A stretch of DNA of 64,000 nt from Iodidimonas nitroreducens (GCA_000710935.1 BAYV01000007.1:31013-95012); one strand, 5' to 3'; positions 1-9,531 are shown, counted from the stretch's first letter. A program made the numbers and translations. The notes: generated by a model not told the origin, from the sequence alone.

Positions 1-627
1 CAGGAAGACGATCGACAGCATATGGAAGGGATTATAGAACAAATTGCCATAACGCAGGGAAAAAGCCGCCGTCCAATCCAGATGCGGAAAAATCCCGAAG
101 GGCACGGCTTCCGACCAGCTTCCCATCAATAACGGCCGGATGAAGCCCAGCACCAGATAAAGCCAGATTGCCGCGCCAAAGGCCCAGGCCACATGCGTGC
201 CCATGCCAAGCTGAACTGCCCGGCGATAGGTGCGCACCCACCATAAAATGATTGAAGCGGTCAGGAAGAACCCGGCAATCAGCCACCATCCCCCTTCATT
301 GAGAGGCGGAATGCCAATGCCATGCTCCGGCGATGGAGCCTCCAAAGCCAACCAGGGCAATTGCCGCACGAATTCCACCGGATCCCATCCCACCGAAGCC
401 CACATATTGAGCCCGATGATCTCGAAAGCGACAAATCCGCAAACCAAAGAAATCAGACCAAGCCAACCCAGATAGATCGGCCCGATTTGCGCATCACCAA
501 GGGCACCCAGCCAATAAACGAAGCCACCCTTGCCCACACGCGGTTCATTTCCGGCACCCAGTGGAACACCGGGATAAACCGGGCCTCTGATCTGAACCTG
601 TGTGAAGATATTTTGATAATCAGCCAT
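1..627 (-). CDS. pufM: Photosynthetic reaction centre M subunit, 3' part missing
   Basis: The M chain binds half of the special-pair bacteriochlorophylls, the QA quinone and the non-haem iron in the membrane reaction centre. Reading leftwards from position 627 gives [16 protein letters not shown], the typical PufM N-terminus, then transmembrane helices and the PHLDW and YNPFHM motifs; the frame is open to base 1 (209 codons), so roughly the last third is outside the window. The start at 627 is preceded by GAGGGGG; a second ATG directly upstream (630) would add one Met. It begins 10 bases after the pufL stop and is the last puf gene visible. Confidence 0.97.
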   Translation of the reverse strand, partial: MADYQNIFTQVQIRGPVYPGVPLGAGNEPRVGKGGFVYWLGALGDAQIGPIYLGWLGLISLVCGFVAFEIIGLNMWASVGWDPVEFVRQLPWLALEAPSPEHGIGIPPLNEGGWWLIAGFFLTASIILWWVRTYRRAVQLGMGTHVAWAFGAAIWLYLVLGFIRPLLMGSWSEAVPFGIFPHLDWTAAFSLRYGNLFYNPFHMLSIVFL

Positions 628-637
628 CATCGCCCCC

Positions 638-1462
638 TCAGGACCATACCGGCAGCTTCAGCCACCAATCCCAGAATTCCGGCCATCCGCGTGTCCAGAA
701 AGGACCACTGATGACAATGCAAACGGCGCTCCAGAATCCCGCACTCAGCGCCAGAAACAGGCCCAGGCGGTGAATGCCCAGCGGCCCGATGGAATATCCC
801 ATGACATCCCGGAAAAAGGTGTTTTCATGCTCTGCCGTTTTCACCGGTTCGCCTTTGCGCGGATTGGTGGACGACAAGATCAGGGAGCCGTGCAGCGCCA
901 GGGCAAATGTCGTGGCGAAAAAGAAGCTGACGGCGATCATATGGGCGGGATTATAGTGGAAGTGCAGATATTGGTAGCCCACATTGGACACCCAATCGAG
1001 ATGCGAAATAATGCCATAGGGAAAACCATGCCCCCAGGCACCCAGCAAAAGCGGCCTGAAAACCACCAAAGTCACATAAGCGAAAATGGCAAAGCCAAAG
1101 GCGATGGGCACATGATAACCAATCCCCAGCTTTCGGCAGATTTCCACTTCGCGCAAAGCCCATGAAACAAAGGACCCGATTGCGCAAATAGTGATGACCT
1201 GCCAAAGCCCGCCTTCCTTGAGCGGGGCAAGGCCCAGGCCATATTCCAGATCCGGCGGCGCGATACTGATCTGCCACAAATTCCAGGTGGGCCCCAAAGC
1301 CGCCCCATAAACGATGAGGGCGGTTCCCAAGGCCGTAAAAAAGAGGGTGGTGATGCCAAAAAAGCCGACATAAAACGGTCCGAACCAAAAGTCGAACAGA
1401 TCGCCGCCAACCAACGTTCCACCACGCACGCGATATTTTCTCTCGAAACTGAGCAAAGCCAT
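638..1462 (-). CDS. pufL: Photosynthetic reaction centre L subunit
   Basis: PufL (274 aa from the ATG at 1462) pairs with PufM to hold the special pair, accessory pigments and the QB site. The sequence starts [15 protein letters not shown], has five hydrophobic helices, and carries the chlorophyll and iron histidines in [11 protein letters not shown]. The segment [16 protein letters not shown] contains the Glu and Ser that, by family knowledge (L212 and L223 in Rhodobacter numbering), carry protons to QB. An ATG at 1498 is in frame but would add twelve residues absent from the family; GGAG sits nine bases before 1462. Separated from pufA by a 168-base hairpin-rich gap. Confidence 0.98.
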   Translation of the reverse strand: MALLSFERKYRVRGGTLVGGDLFDFWFGPFYVGFFGITTLFFTALGTALIVYGAALGPTWNLWQISIAPPDLEYGLGLAPLKEGGLWQVITICAIGSFVSWALREVEICRKLGIGYHVPIAFGFAIFAYVTLVVFRPLLLGAWGHGFPYGIISHLDWVSNVGYQYLHFHYNPAHMIAVSFFFATTFALALHGSLILSSTNPRKGEPVKTAEHENTFFRDVMGYSIGPLGIHRLGLFLALSAGFWSAVCIVISGPFWTRGWPEFWDWWLKLPVWS

Positions 1463-1530
1463 GGTTGCTATCTCCGATCTGTCAAAGCAATCGTGCAATT
1501 ACGCTCGCTTATACCGTTTCATGGGGTGGC

Positions 1531-1572
1531 AACGGGCCGGGGGCACATCTGTGCCACACCGTGCCGCCCGTT
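1531..1572 (-). promoter_or_regulatory. Large stem-loop between pufA and pufL
   Basis: A 7-base outer stem (AACGGGC at 1531-1537 with GCCCGTT at 1566-1572) encloses an inner hairpin (GGCAC 1542-1546, loop of four, GTGCC 1551-1555). In Rhodobacter puf mRNA, hairpins in this same pufA-pufL gap protect the LH1 segment from 3' decay and set the LH1 to reaction-centre ratio. I infer the same role here from position and structure. Confidence 0.7.
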
Positions 1573-1584
1573 GACGTTTTCTGC

Positions 1585-1599
1585 GGCCCCTTTGGGGCC
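1585..1599 (-). promoter_or_regulatory. Strong GC hairpin just downstream of pufA
   Basis: Perfect 6-base stem GGCCCC/GGGGCC with a 3-base loop, which can be extended by flanking TCTG/CAGA with a small bulge. It lies about 30 bases past the pufA stop, with no T run after it in the direction of transcription, so mRNA stabilisation or partial termination is more likely than full termination. It acts together with the larger stem-loop at 1531-1572. Confidence 0.7.
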
Positions 1600-1630
1600 A
1601 GATACCCGATCAGATCCTGCGATCCTTTGA

Positions 1631-1807
1631 TCAGGCAAAGCCCGCCATACGTGCTACCTGCATGGCCGAAGCTGCCGGACCTTCGATCCAGTTGAACCGA
1701 TCGGTGCTGAGCAAGATGAAATGAATCAAAATCGCCAGCACGAATAAAAACACGAACAAAGCGATCAAAGACCGTCTTGGATCGAATAAAAGCCAAACGC
1801 GCCACAT
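1631..1807 (-). CDS. pufA: Light-harvesting LH1 alpha polypeptide
   Basis: This 58-residue protein reads [18 protein letters not shown], then a single membrane helix with the AxxxH bacteriochlorophyll ligand (Ala25 to His29) and ends QVARMAGFA. It matches the LH1 alpha pattern of short polar N-terminus, WLLFDPRR and one helix. AAGGAGGA precedes the start. The gene follows pufB by 18 bases and is followed by the hairpins in front of pufL. LH1 alpha and beta form the ring around the reaction centre in the intracytoplasmic membrane. Confidence 0.96.
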   Translation of the reverse strand: MWRVWLLFDPRRSLIALFVFLFVLAILIHFILLSTDRFNWIEGPAASAMQVARMAGFA

Positions 1808-1825
1808 GATGCGTCCTCCTTGTGA

Positions 1826-2050
1826 TCAGCCGAAAATCGGCAATGCGGTTAAGGCAAGCTGAGCGCCTTCCATAAGCGAACTATATCCGCCTTCGCCGGG
1901 CAGCCACGGACGCCACATCCACACAAGAACATGCGCAATGATGGCAATCACGGTGAACAGGATGAAGCTTTGCATGAAGATGCGATGAAATTCCTTCGCC
2001 TCATCTTCAGACAGCCCCGATAGGGAGCCGCCTCCTGGTGTTGTACTCAT
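1826..2050 (-). CDS. pufB: Light-harvesting LH1 beta polypeptide
   Basis: The 74-residue product contains [17 protein letters not shown], a membrane helix with AxxxH (Ala36 to His40, the bacteriochlorophyll ligand; His22 lies nearer the N-terminus), and MWRPWLP. About 23 residues follow the WRPWLP motif, a longer C-terminal tail than in classic LH1 beta chains, which end near this point. The start has AAGGAG eight bases upstream. It pairs with PufA in the LH1 ring. Confidence 0.96.
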   Translation of the reverse strand: MSTTPGGGSLSGLSEDEAKEFHRIFMQSFILFTVIAIIAHVLVWMWRPWLPGEGGYSSLMEGAQLALTALPIFG

Positions 2051-2081
2051 TCGTTTCTCTCCTTTTTAAGGCCGCAGCCTT

Positions 2082-2097
2082 GTGCGGACATCCGCAC
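2082..2097 (-). promoter_or_regulatory. Hairpin between pufQ and pufB
   Basis: GTGCGGA at 2082-2088 pairs with TCCGCAC at 2091-2097 across a 2-base centre. It lies in the 115-base gap between pufQ and pufB, about 30 bases before the pufB start. A 5' or intercistronic stabiliser or processing site for pufBA mRNA is the likely role; no experiment supports this for the present organism. Confidence 0.5.
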
Positions 2098-2165
2098 GGG
2101 TGACAAAGGGATGGGGGTCGTCAAAGATCGGGGCGCCGATCATCCCATTGCCCGAAAATGCGCCC

Positions 2166-2402
2166 CTACCACGACATGAAAGCATAAGGTATGCACGCAA
2201 GTGCTTTCTCCCGCGCCTCACGGAAAACCGTGCGGCGGGGGCCGTGTTCCTGGGCTCGCGCGGTAAAGGGTGAAACCACCCGCGCAAGCAAAACTGCCAA
2301 AAGAAATATCCAGAAGGTGGCATAAAGGGTGAGCCGCATGGCCAGAACATCACGGCGTCGGTCATCACTTACCGCCGGTCCTGTTTGTGCTAGATCAACC
2401 AT
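2166..2402 (-). CDS. pufQ: PufQ-like bacteriochlorophyll accessory protein
   Basis: A 78-residue protein with a charged N-terminus, one hydrophobic helix (LYATFWIFLLAVLLARVV) and a tail with FREAREKALACIPYAFMSW. Size, single helix, tail and position between bchZ and pufB match PufQ (74 aa in Rhodobacter), which influences bacteriochlorophyll supply to the antenna. The ATG at 2402 is chosen because GAGGGAG lies just upstream; an earlier in-frame ATG at 2444 has no ribosome site. PufQ sequences diverge widely, so the call leans on context. Confidence 0.8.
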   Translation of the reverse strand: MVDLAQTGPAVSDDRRRDVLAMRLTLYATFWIFLLAVLLARVVSPFTARAQEHGPRRTVFREAREKALACIPYAFMSW

Positions 2403-2458
2403 TTCACTCTCCCTCGTCCTGTTTCCGGCGGGCCCATGCCGCACCGGTGGCCCAATGC

Positions 2459-3910
2459 TTAAAAAGCGCCGGACATCTGTGTTTTCGCACTCAAAACGGT
2501 CTCGACCGTCACCTGCTCATCACCCTGTTCCCGACACAGCCTTTCGGCCACATCGCGCAAACGGCGGGCTGCCGATATGCGGGTCAGCACGGAATGTTCC
2601 GCCACCAGGCTATCGAGCAGGGCGCGGGCTTCCTGTTCCCAATCCACATTTTTCCGCAGCTTGGCCGGAGTTGGGGTGCCGCCATCCATATCCTTGGCCA
2701 AAGGCAGAATATGAAACAGCACATCAAACAATGCGTTGCAGACTTCCTGCACCAGATAGCAGGCACCGGAATATCCCATGAAAGGCGTGCCGGTATGCCG
2801 CCGGATGATCCCGCCGGGAAAAGACGCCGGAATATAGGCCGACCGTCCGCCCCGCTCGGCGATATACATGCGTTCATTATAGCTGCCGAACACCATCACC
2901 GGAGCGGTGCGGGCAATCGCTTCGCGCACGGCGGCATTATCGGGCTTTTGCCCGGCCACCCTTGAAAAACTGAAGCAGCAGGGCAGGCCCATTTCCTCTT
3001 CAAGGAAATTGCGCACGCCCCGGCTATAGGTATCGGTGGCGACAATGCCGAAATTGGCGGTGGCAAAAAAATCCTGGGTCACCGACCGCCACAAATCCCA
3101 GATCGGCTTCAGGGTCGTGTTCTTTTCACGAGTGATGAAGGGTTCGGGATCAAGACCGAGCAATTCCCCCAAAGTTCGAAGAAATTTGCTGGTGCTGTGC
3201 AGGCCGATGGGTGCCTGCAAATAGGGCTTTTCAAGGGATTCACACAACAGGCGGCCAAATTCGCGATAAAGACAGATATTGACATCCGCATCCACCAGCC
3301 GCTTCACATCCGACAGATGCGAACCCAGCGGGAACACCATCGAAACCTCGGCCCCGATGCCTTCAACAAGGCGGCGGATTTCCGCCAGATCCGATGGCAT
3401 ATTGAAGCTGCCATAGATCGGGCCGATGATATTGACTTTGGGCTTATCCCCCTCGGCGCGTTTTTTGGGCTTGGGCATCTTGCCGCCCTTCGCGCCATAT
3501 TGGGTCCACAGCCAGTTCATCGCGCGATCCGCGCTCTGCCACTGATCCTCATCGATGGTGCGCGGCAAAAATCTTTGAATATTGGTGCCTTGGGGAGTCA
3601 CCCCGCCGCCGATCATCTCGGCAATCGAGCCGGTCACCACCACCGCAGGCTGATCGGGATCAAGGGTTTTATGGGCCCGGCGCATCGCATCTTCGGTGCC
3701 ATGCTGGCCAAGCTCATCTTCGCCCAAACCGGTGACAACGATGGGCAATTCATGGGGCGGCAGGGCATCGGTATAATGCAAAACCGATGTGACGGGCAGA
3801 TTTTCACAGCCCACCGGGCCATCAATGATCACCTGCAATCCCTTGATCGCAGAAAAAACATAAACCGAGCCCCAATAGCCGCCCGCGCGATCATGATCGA
3901 GAACAAGCAT
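2459..3910 (-). CDS. bchZ: Chlorophyllide a reductase subunit Z
   Basis: BchZ (483 aa) and BchY form the NifEN-like catalytic part of chlorophyllide a reductase (COR), which takes electrons from BchX to reduce the C7=C8 bond of ring B. The N-terminal part shows [19 protein letters not shown] with a likely cluster Cys, and later [16 protein letters not shown] and [20 protein letters not shown], typical of BchZ. Its ATG overlaps the bchY stop (TGATG) and GGAGG lies within the end of bchY, so the pair is translationally coupled. Confidence 0.97.
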   Translation of the reverse strand: MLVLDHDRAGGYWGSVYVFSAIKGLQVIIDGPVGCENLPVTSVLHYTDALPPHELPIVVTGLGEDELGQHGTEDAMRRAHKTLDPDQPAVVVTGSIAEMIGGGVTPQGTNIQRFLPRTIDEDQWQSADRAMNWLWTQYGAKGGKMPKPKKRAEGDKPKVNIIGPIYGSFNMPSDLAEIRRLVEGIGAEVSMVFPLGSHLSDVKRLVDADVNICLYREFGRLLCESLEKPYLQAPIGLHSTSKFLRTLGELLGLDPEPFITREKNTTLKPIWDLWRSVTQDFFATANFGIVATDTYSRGVRNFLEEEMGLPCCFSFSRVAGQKPDNAAVREAIARTAPVMVFGSYNERMYIAERGGRSAYIPASFPGGIIRRHTGTPFMGYSGACYLVQEVCNALFDVLFHILPLAKDMDGGTPTPAKLRKNVDWEQEARALLDSLVAEHSVLTRISAARRLRDVAERLCREQGDEQVTVETVLSAKTQMSGAF

Positions 3911-5463
3911 CAGCCCACCTCCGCATCGATGATGCTGCCGGTGGTCCGCTCGGCCGGCTTTGCTTTGGATGGCGCGGCTTTGGCGGGCAGGCGGGGGGTA
4001 TCTTCCCAGATGCCTGCGGCATGGCCAGTGCCCACACCTTCAAAAAACCGCTCCATCACATCGAAGCGATCCTTATTCCCCATGGCCCCCGTCACCACCT
4101 GCGCCAGCGATCCTGCCCCCGCCGGGCCCATCAATGGCCGGGCCGAGATGAGATTGGTGAAATAAAGGGCGGGAATGCCGCGCTCTTTGGCTTTTTGCAC
4201 CACCGGGGTGGTCCCGATGGCGAGATCCGGTTCAAAAGCCTCCATGGCCGCCAGATCCTGCTCCAATGAAGCGCGATAGCCAATCTCAACACCCTTTGCC
4301 AGCAGCCAATCGCGATCATCATCCGACCAGGGCGTGCGCGGGCAGGCCGTGCCCACATAGCGCACATCGGCCCCGCTTTCGATCAGCAGGCGGGCAACCA
4401 GCAATTCCGATCCCTCATAGCCCGAAAGGGTGATCCGGCCCTTGATGGGATGATCGGCCAAAGCCGCACGGATCGCGGGCAAGGCCTTGTTTTGCGCCTG
4501 CGCCAGTTTATCCGGCGCAATCCCGCACAGACCCGCAGCCGCTTCAAGCCAGGCGGCCGTGCCATCCACACCCACCGGGGCCGAACCGAATACCGGGCGG
4601 CCAGCGGCTTCAAACTCGCGCACCGAAGCCGTGTAAAAGGGATGAATGGCGGCCACCGCCGCGCAATCGAGGGCGCTGTATAATTCCCGCCATTCTCGCG
4701 TTGGCACCACCGGTCCGGCGGCCAGCCCCATGGGTTCAAGCAATTGATTGATGCTCATAGGATCAACGGGAAACATCTCGCCCAGCAAGGTGATGGTGGG
4801 CAGATCTTCGCGGCGACTTTCCGGGGACTGTACCGGCCCGCTCATGATTTCGGCGCGGGCATAAGCAAGCATGGCCCCGGCCAGCACATCCTTGGCCTCG
4901 GCATGGGTGGGCACCCCAAAACCGGGAACATCGATCCCCACCACCCGCACGCCATTGATCGATTTGGGCAGCAGGCGCAAAGGCACGCCCGAAGCCGTGG
5001 GCACACATAAATTGGTGACGATGATGGTATCATAAAGCGCCGGATCGGCGAGATCGTGGACGGCGTCCTTGATATCTTCAAAAAGCTTGCCGGTGACCAG
5101 CGTTTCCGAATTGAACGGCACATAACCCACGGTGCGCCGGGCCCCGTAAAAATGCGATGTGAAGGTCAGCCCATAAACACAGCAGGCCGAGCCGGATAAA
5201 ACCGTGGCCGTACGCCGCATCCGCAAACCCACCCGCAGGCTGCCAAAAGCCGGGCACATGCTTTGGGGCTTATCATGAGGGCCAGCCGGATAATCGGCGG
5301 CATAGCGTTCAAGCACGGCGCTGTTGCCCGCCGCCTTTGCTTTTGCCCGCATTTTTTCAGCACCATTATGGCATGATGCCTCGGCTGCCGGGTCTTCAGA
5401 CTTAGCCGGGGGCGGATCGATCTGAGCCAGTCCGCCCGGGCCTGCCGGATCAGACTTTTTCAT
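3910..5463 (-). CDS. bchY: Chlorophyllide a reductase subunit Y
   Basis: BchY (517 aa) is the partner of BchZ in the COR catalytic component. Visible family segments include [21 protein letters not shown] with [27 protein letters not shown], and [13 protein letters not shown], which contain the expected cluster cysteines. The first 50 residues are variable. GGAGGTGATTT before the ATG at 5463 is a near-ideal ribosome site and lies inside the 3' end of bchX, which it overlaps by 14 bases. Confidence 0.97.
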   Translation of the reverse strand: MKKSDPAGPGGLAQIDPPPAKSEDPAAEASCHNGAEKMRAKAKAAGNSAVLERYAADYPAGPHDKPQSMCPAFGSLRVGLRMRRTATVLSGSACCVYGLTFTSHFYGARRTVGYVPFNSETLVTGKLFEDIKDAVHDLADPALYDTIIVTNLCVPTASGVPLRLLPKSINGVRVVGIDVPGFGVPTHAEAKDVLAGAMLAYARAEIMSGPVQSPESRREDLPTITLLGEMFPVDPMSINQLLEPMGLAAGPVVPTREWRELYSALDCAAVAAIHPFYTASVREFEAAGRPVFGSAPVGVDGTAAWLEAAAGLCGIAPDKLAQAQNKALPAIRAALADHPIKGRITLSGYEGSELLVARLLIESGADVRYVGTACPRTPWSDDDRDWLLAKGVEIGYRASLEQDLAAMEAFEPDLAIGTTPVVQKAKERGIPALYFTNLISARPLMGPAGAGSLAQVVTGAMGNKDRFDVMERFFEGVGTGHAAGIWEDTPRLPAKAAPSKAKPAERTTGSIIDAEVG

Positions 5464-6412
5464 AAATCACCTCCAGCGAGGGTTTGATTTTCACTTCGCC
5501 GCCGCACATATCGGCAAGGGTTGCAGGCTTCAGCACCACATCGCGGCCAACGCTATCGGCGGAAAACAGGTCAAGAAGGCCATCCTGATCCAAAGGCGTG
5601 GGGCGAAGCGGCCGCGCCGATGCCGCCTGCTCGGCCAGATCTTCAAACAAGGAAGCCCAGGGGCCGCCGGGCTTGCCAACGATCTGATAATTGGCCGATT
5701 TACGGCGGATATCCTCATCCTGAGGAATGGCGGCGAGAACCGGAATGCCAACGGTTTCGGCAAAAGCCTGCGCTTCGCCGGTGCCATCATCCTTATTGAT
5801 GACCAACCCCGCGACCCCCACATTGCCGCCCAGATTGCGGAAATAATCCACCGCCGAGCACACATTATTGGCCACATAAAGGGATTGCAGATCATTGGAG
5901 GCCACCACGATCACCTTCTGGCACAGATCCCGGGCAATCGGCAGGCCAAAGCCGCCGCACACCACATCCCCCAGAAAATCGAGCAGCACATAATCGAAAT
6001 CCCATTCATGAAATCCCAGCTTTTCCAAAAGCTCGAACCCATGAATGATGCCGCGTCCGCCACAGCCGCGCCCCACTTCGGGGCCGCCCAATTCCATGGC
6101 AAAAACCCCATCGCGCATGAAGCACACATCGCCGATGGCCACATCTTCGCCAGCCAGCTTTTTCTTTGACGATGTTTCAATGATGGTGGGGCAGCTTCGT
6201 CCGCCAAAGAGCAGTGATGTGGTATCGCTTTTGGGATCGCAGCCAATCAGCAAAACCCGTTTGCCCTGCTGCGCCATCATATAAGACAGATTGGCAAGGG
6301 TAAAACTCTTGCCGATTCCACCCTTGCCATAAATGGCAATCACCTGGGTTTTTTTATCCGAACGGTTTCCCACCGGCGGCTCGGACTCGTGAAAACTATC
6401 GAGCGGGCTCAT
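5450..6412 (-). CDS. bchX: Chlorophyllide a reductase iron protein X
   Basis: BchX (320 aa) is the NifH-like homodimer that couples ATP hydrolysis to electron transfer into BchYZ. It has the P-loop [22 protein letters not shown], and cluster cysteines in VGRGCGGRGI and DVVCGGFG. The ATG at 6412 forms an ATGA overlap with the bchC stop and has GGAGG nine bases upstream, so it is preferred over the ATG at 6427. It is distinguished from BchL (34587) by residues around the P-loop and by its bchYZ neighbours. Confidence 0.97.
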   Translation of the reverse strand: MSPLDSFHESEPPVGNRSDKKTQVIAIYGKGGIGKSFTLANLSYMMAQQGKRVLLIGCDPKSDTTSLLFGGRSCPTIIETSSKKKLAGEDVAIGDVCFMRDGVFAMELGGPEVGRGCGGRGIIHGFELLEKLGFHEWDFDYVLLDFLGDVVCGGFGLPIARDLCQKVIVVASNDLQSLYVANNVCSAVDYFRNLGGNVGVAGLVINKDDGTGEAQAFAETVGIPVLAAIPQDEDIRRKSANYQIVGKPGGPWASLFEDLAEQAASARPLRPTPLDQDGLLDLFSADSVGRDVVLKPATLADMCGGEVKIKPSLEVIYEKV

Positions 6413-7368
6413 CTGATGGACCTCCAATCCAATATCATTTTAAGGCATGCCGGATCGCCGAACGCGGTCCGGTAGGCATCATCGGCCTGACGCAAGTCGG
6501 TCCGATGGGTGATCAGATCATCAAGGGATAAAGCCCGCGATGAAATCAGGGTCATGACCGCCGCCAGATCATCAGGCGTCCATTGCGCCGCGATCCGCAA
6601 ACGGGCTTCGCGCATAAAGGCGGGGGGAAAGGAAAAGGATAAAGGCAGGGCATAGAATCCGGCCAGATTGATGATGCCGCCCGGAGCGAGCCGGGCAATC
6701 AGGCGATCCAGAATGGCGCTATCGCCGCTGACATCGCAAATACTGTGATAATCGGTTTTCGGGTCACCATCGGGATGCACCACCTGATAACCCATCCCGC
6801 CCCCGCGGCGGCCCGCATCCAATTCCCATACCTTGGGATTGCCGCCGGCCTGCACCGCCAGCCGGGCGATCAGGCGGCCCAGAACCCCATGCCCGATGAT
6901 CAGATCGGGCAGCGGTTCCGCTGTCTGTTTGGGGAAGATGGCATGATAGGCGGTGGCGGCCAGAGCTATCAAAATGCCCTGTTCCCCCAGATCGACGCCC
7001 ACCCGCTCTTTGCTCAGGGAAATACAGCGATCAGCGGCAACCACCAGATGCGAAGCGGTCCCCCCAAACAGGCCCCTGACATCGCCAAAGCAATTGGCCC
7101 CGGGAACGAAAACCGCATCGCCCGCCTTATATCCGGTGGCCGATCCGGCCTCCAGAACATGGCCGACCGACTCATAACCCGGCACCAGAGGATAGCCCAT
7201 GCCGGGAAAATCGGGCATGTCGCCGCTCCACAAAAGCCGTTCGGTGCCGGTGCTGATGCCGCTATAGCGGGTTTCAACCACAAGATCGGCATCATTGGGA
7301 TCAACCAATGGCAGGGCCCGCAAGCCCAGCTCCTTTGGTTTTTCCAGAACGATTGCCATGCTCTCCAT
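6409..7368 (-). CDS. bchC: 3-hydroxyethyl bacteriochlorophyllide a dehydrogenase
   Basis: BchC (319 aa) oxidises the 3-hydroxyethyl group to 3-acetyl, using NAD. It resembles medium-chain dehydrogenases: ETRYSGISTGTERLLWSGDMP near the N-terminus, PGYESVGHV, and a Rossmann segment around IIGHGVLGRLIARLA. AAGGAG lies ten bases before the ATG; an in-frame ATG three codons on is the alternative. First gene after the tandem PpsR-type sites at 7448-7491, which fits the promoter arrangement known for bchC in Rhodobacter. Confidence 0.96.
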   Translation of the reverse strand: MESMAIVLEKPKELGLRALPLVDPNDADLVVETRYSGISTGTERLLWSGDMPDFPGMGYPLVPGYESVGHVLEAGSATGYKAGDAVFVPGANCFGDVRGLFGGTASHLVVAADRCISLSKERVGVDLGEQGILIALAATAYHAIFPKQTAEPLPDLIIGHGVLGRLIARLAVQAGGNPKVWELDAGRRGGGMGYQVVHPDGDPKTDYHSICDVSGDSAILDRLIARLAPGGIINLAGFYALPLSFSFPPAFMREARLRIAAQWTPDDLAAVMTLISSRALSLDDLITHRTDLRQADDAYRTAFGDPACLKMILDWRSIR

Positions 7369-7447
7369 CTTGTTTTCGCTCCTTCAGCCTGTTCCTGCTG
7401 TGATGCCCATGCCTGCACGGGCTTGATCAGGGAATCGGCTTTCTGTG

Positions 7448-7491
7448 TGTAAGTTTAAAGTGACAGTTTGATTTGTCAACTTTATATGACG
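7448..7491 (-). promoter_or_regulatory. Tandem PpsR/CrtJ-type operators of bchC
   Basis: Site 1 (7448-7465) is TGTAAGTTTAAAGTGACA, a perfect TGT-N12-ACA. Site 2 (7474-7491) is TGTCAACTTTATATGACG, one base off. They are eight bases apart, the spacing described for cooperative CrtJ binding at bchC in Rhodobacter capsulatus. On the minus strand site 2 contains TTGACA, a sigma70 -35 hexamer, with AAACTT 17 bases later as a weak -10. Binding would block this promoter when PpsR is active; ppsR itself is at 24670. Confidence 0.85.
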
Positions 7492-7531
7492 CATGGCCAT
7501 GCCATATTTCACGAAACCCCGAGGATGAGGA

Positions 7532-8644
7532 TTATTTCCGGGCCAGCAAAAGCCGGGTGATCATGGGCTGAGCGGTTTTTTTCTCGGCGATTTGGCTAAA
7601 TCCGGCGGTGGCCAGCATCGCCTTCAGGCGATCCGCCCGGCGCGGTTTGCCTTGCCCCATGGCCAGCAGATAAATGCCGAAATAGGCATCGCCCATCGCC
7701 CGCGCGCCCTTTGTATCGGCCATTGGCTCGGCCAGCAAAAGGCGCCCCCCCGGGGGCAGGGCTTCATAGGCGGCGGCCAAAAGCCGCTCTACGATCGCAT
7801 CTTCATGATCATGCAAAATGCGCACGAAACAGATGAGATCAGCTCCCTTTGGCAAGGGATCGCGGGTAAAATCACCGCCCACGCAAGACAGCTTTTGGGC
7901 GACCACCAGATCGGATCGGGCATCGCGCGCCCGGGCCGCCACATCGGGCAAATCAAAAAGGATCAAGCGGGCATCCCGGGTTTTTTGGGCGACATGCGCC
8001 AAAAACACCCCCTCGCCCCCACCCACATCAAGAATCACCTGATGCCTGTGCACGGGATAAGCGGCCAGCACCTGTTCAGCGATCATATCCTGGGATGCGG
8101 CCATCAAGGCGCTGTAGCGGGCAACCGCTTGGGCATCCGGCTTTGGGTGATACGCACCCCCGCCCTTTTGGGCATAGGCCCAGAAAGCGCCCAGTTCGGT
8201 GCCGTGCTGCGGATTGCGAAACAGGGCCACGGGATCGGCCAGATCGCGATACAGCATATCATGATGGGCGATCATCGCCAGCAGGCCCCGATCCCCCACA
8301 AGGCTCGCCCCCAGGCCCCCCAAAGCATAAGACTCACCCTCAACCCGATCAATCAGATCAAGGGCAGCCCCGGCATCCAAAAGCCGCCGGGCGGCTTCGA
8401 TCTCAAGCCCATTGGCGCGGGCCAGCGCCTGCAGCGACACCGGGCCATCCGCCAATTGCTCAAACAGATCAAGGGCGACCAAAGCCGCCAGAATCTGGGA
8501 ATAAACAAAGCCCGCGCACAGATCGAAAAGCGCCGCCGCCCTTTTGCGGGCAATCGGCCGGGTGAGGGGAAAGCGCGCTGCCTGAAAACGAAAGCGGCGA
8601 CTGGCTAAAAGCCGATTGCGCAGGCGATGAAGCCACGGGTTCAG
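7532..8644 (-). CDS. crtF: Demethylspheroidene O-methyltransferase (CrtF), CTG start proposed
   Basis: CrtF methylates the 1-hydroxyl of spirilloxanthin or spheroidene precursors with S-adenosylmethionine. The C-terminal half has the Rossmann SAM motif VILDVGGGEGVFL and a late LHDHEDAIV segment. The conserved N-terminal block (RLLASRRFRFQAARFPLTRP, ALFDLCAGFVYSQIL) lies upstream of the first TTG at 8482, and that stretch contains no in-frame ATG, GTG or TTG before a TGA stop. The best start is CTG at 8642-8644, overlapping the crtE stop as CTGA with GGGAAG seven bases upstream; this gives 370 aa, a normal CrtF length. A lost ATG is the alternative reading. Confidence 0.88.
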   Translation of the reverse strand: MNPWLHRLRNRLLASRRFRFQAARFPLTRPIARKRAAALFDLCAGFVYSQILAALVALDLFEQLADGPVSLQALARANGLEIEAARRLLDAGAALDLIDRVEGESYALGGLGASLVGDRGLLAMIAHHDMLYRDLADPVALFRNPQHGTELGAFWAYAQKGGGAYHPKPDAQAVARYSALMAASQDMIAEQVLAAYPVHRHQVILDVGGGEGVFLAHVAQKTRDARLILFDLPDVAARARDARSDLVVAQKLSCVGGDFTRDPLPKGADLICFVRILHDHEDAIVERLLAAAYEALPPGGRLLLAEPMADTKGARAMGDAYFGIYLLAMGQGKPRRADRLKAMLATAGFSQIAEKKTAQPMITRLLLARK

Positions 8645-9531
8645 TGGGCTACTTCCCAGATCATTTGCGGCAGGAAGCTGCGGGTAACAGCCCGGATTTC
8701 AGCACATAAAACGGCCCGGCCCGGGCAAAAGGGGATCTGATCGATGGCGCTGGCAATCAGATGTTCCAGCCTTTCAACCGCGCGCGGCAGGCCAAGGGCC
8801 AAGGCGGCATTGGGCCGACCCAAAGCATCATCCTGGCCCACCGGCTTGCCTTCCTGCTCGGCGGAACCCGCCACATCGCGAATATCATCGGCCACCTGAA
8901 AAGCCTCGCCCAAACGCTCGCCAAAATCGCGCCACCCCTGATCGGCCTCAAAGCCCACTGCCACCGCCCCGGACAGGCTGGCCGCCGCAAACAAGGCCCC
9001 GGTTTTTGCCTGCTGATAGGCCGAAAGATCGGCATGGGGCTCGCATTCCCACGCCTGCCCTGCGGCAATGCCCAAAGGCATCCCAACCGATCGGGCCAAA
9101 ATGCTCAACAGCGCCGATAAGCGCTCGGGCCGGGCTGCGGCCTCGACCGCTAAAATCTCGAAGGCCATCACGATCAGCGCATCCCCGGCCAAAACCGCCA
9201 GGCGCTCGTCAAAGGCCACATGCACCGATGGCTTGCCCCGGCGCATGGCCGCATCATCAAAACAGGGGAGATCATCATGAACCAAAGACGCACAATGCAA
9301 CAGCTCGATCGCGCTGGCGGCCCCAAACATGATGGGCGCATCCTGATGATCGGGCTTTGGTGCCGGGCTGCACGCCCGGGCCACCGAAAGGCACAAGCGG
9401 GGGCGAATGCGCGCCCCGCCGGGAAAAACCGCATGGCGCATCGCCGCACCCAAGCGCGGCGGGGCCCCCGGGCCTTCACCGCGATCCAGAGCCCGCATTA
9501 AGGTTGCTTCGATTTGGTGCATCGGATCCAT
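8641..9531 (-). CDS. crtE: Geranylgeranyl diphosphate synthase
   Basis: CrtE (296 aa) joins isoprenoid units to make geranylgeranyl diphosphate, the common precursor of carotenoids and the bacteriochlorophyll tail. It carries the first Asp-rich motif in VHDDLPCFDD and the second in VADDIRDVAG, as in all-trans polyprenyl synthases. The ATG at 9531 has AGGAG seven bases upstream; the in-frame ATG at 9561 would lie nearer the operator. It heads the long crtEF-bchCXYZ-puf unit and is divergent from crtD. Confidence 0.95.
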   Translation of the reverse strand: MDPMHQIEATLMRALDRGEGPGAPPRLGAAMRHAVFPGGARIRPRLCLSVARACSPAPKPDHQDAPIMFGAASAIELLHCASLVHDDLPCFDDAAMRRGKPSVHVAFDERLAVLAGDALIVMAFEILAVEAAARPERLSALLSILARSVGMPLGIAAGQAWECEPHADLSAYQQAKTGALFAAASLSGAVAVGFEADQGWRDFGERLGEAFQVADDIRDVAGSAEQEGKPVGQDDALGRPNAALALGLPRAVERLEHLIASAIDQIPFCPGRAVLCAEIRAVTRSFLPQMIWEVAH

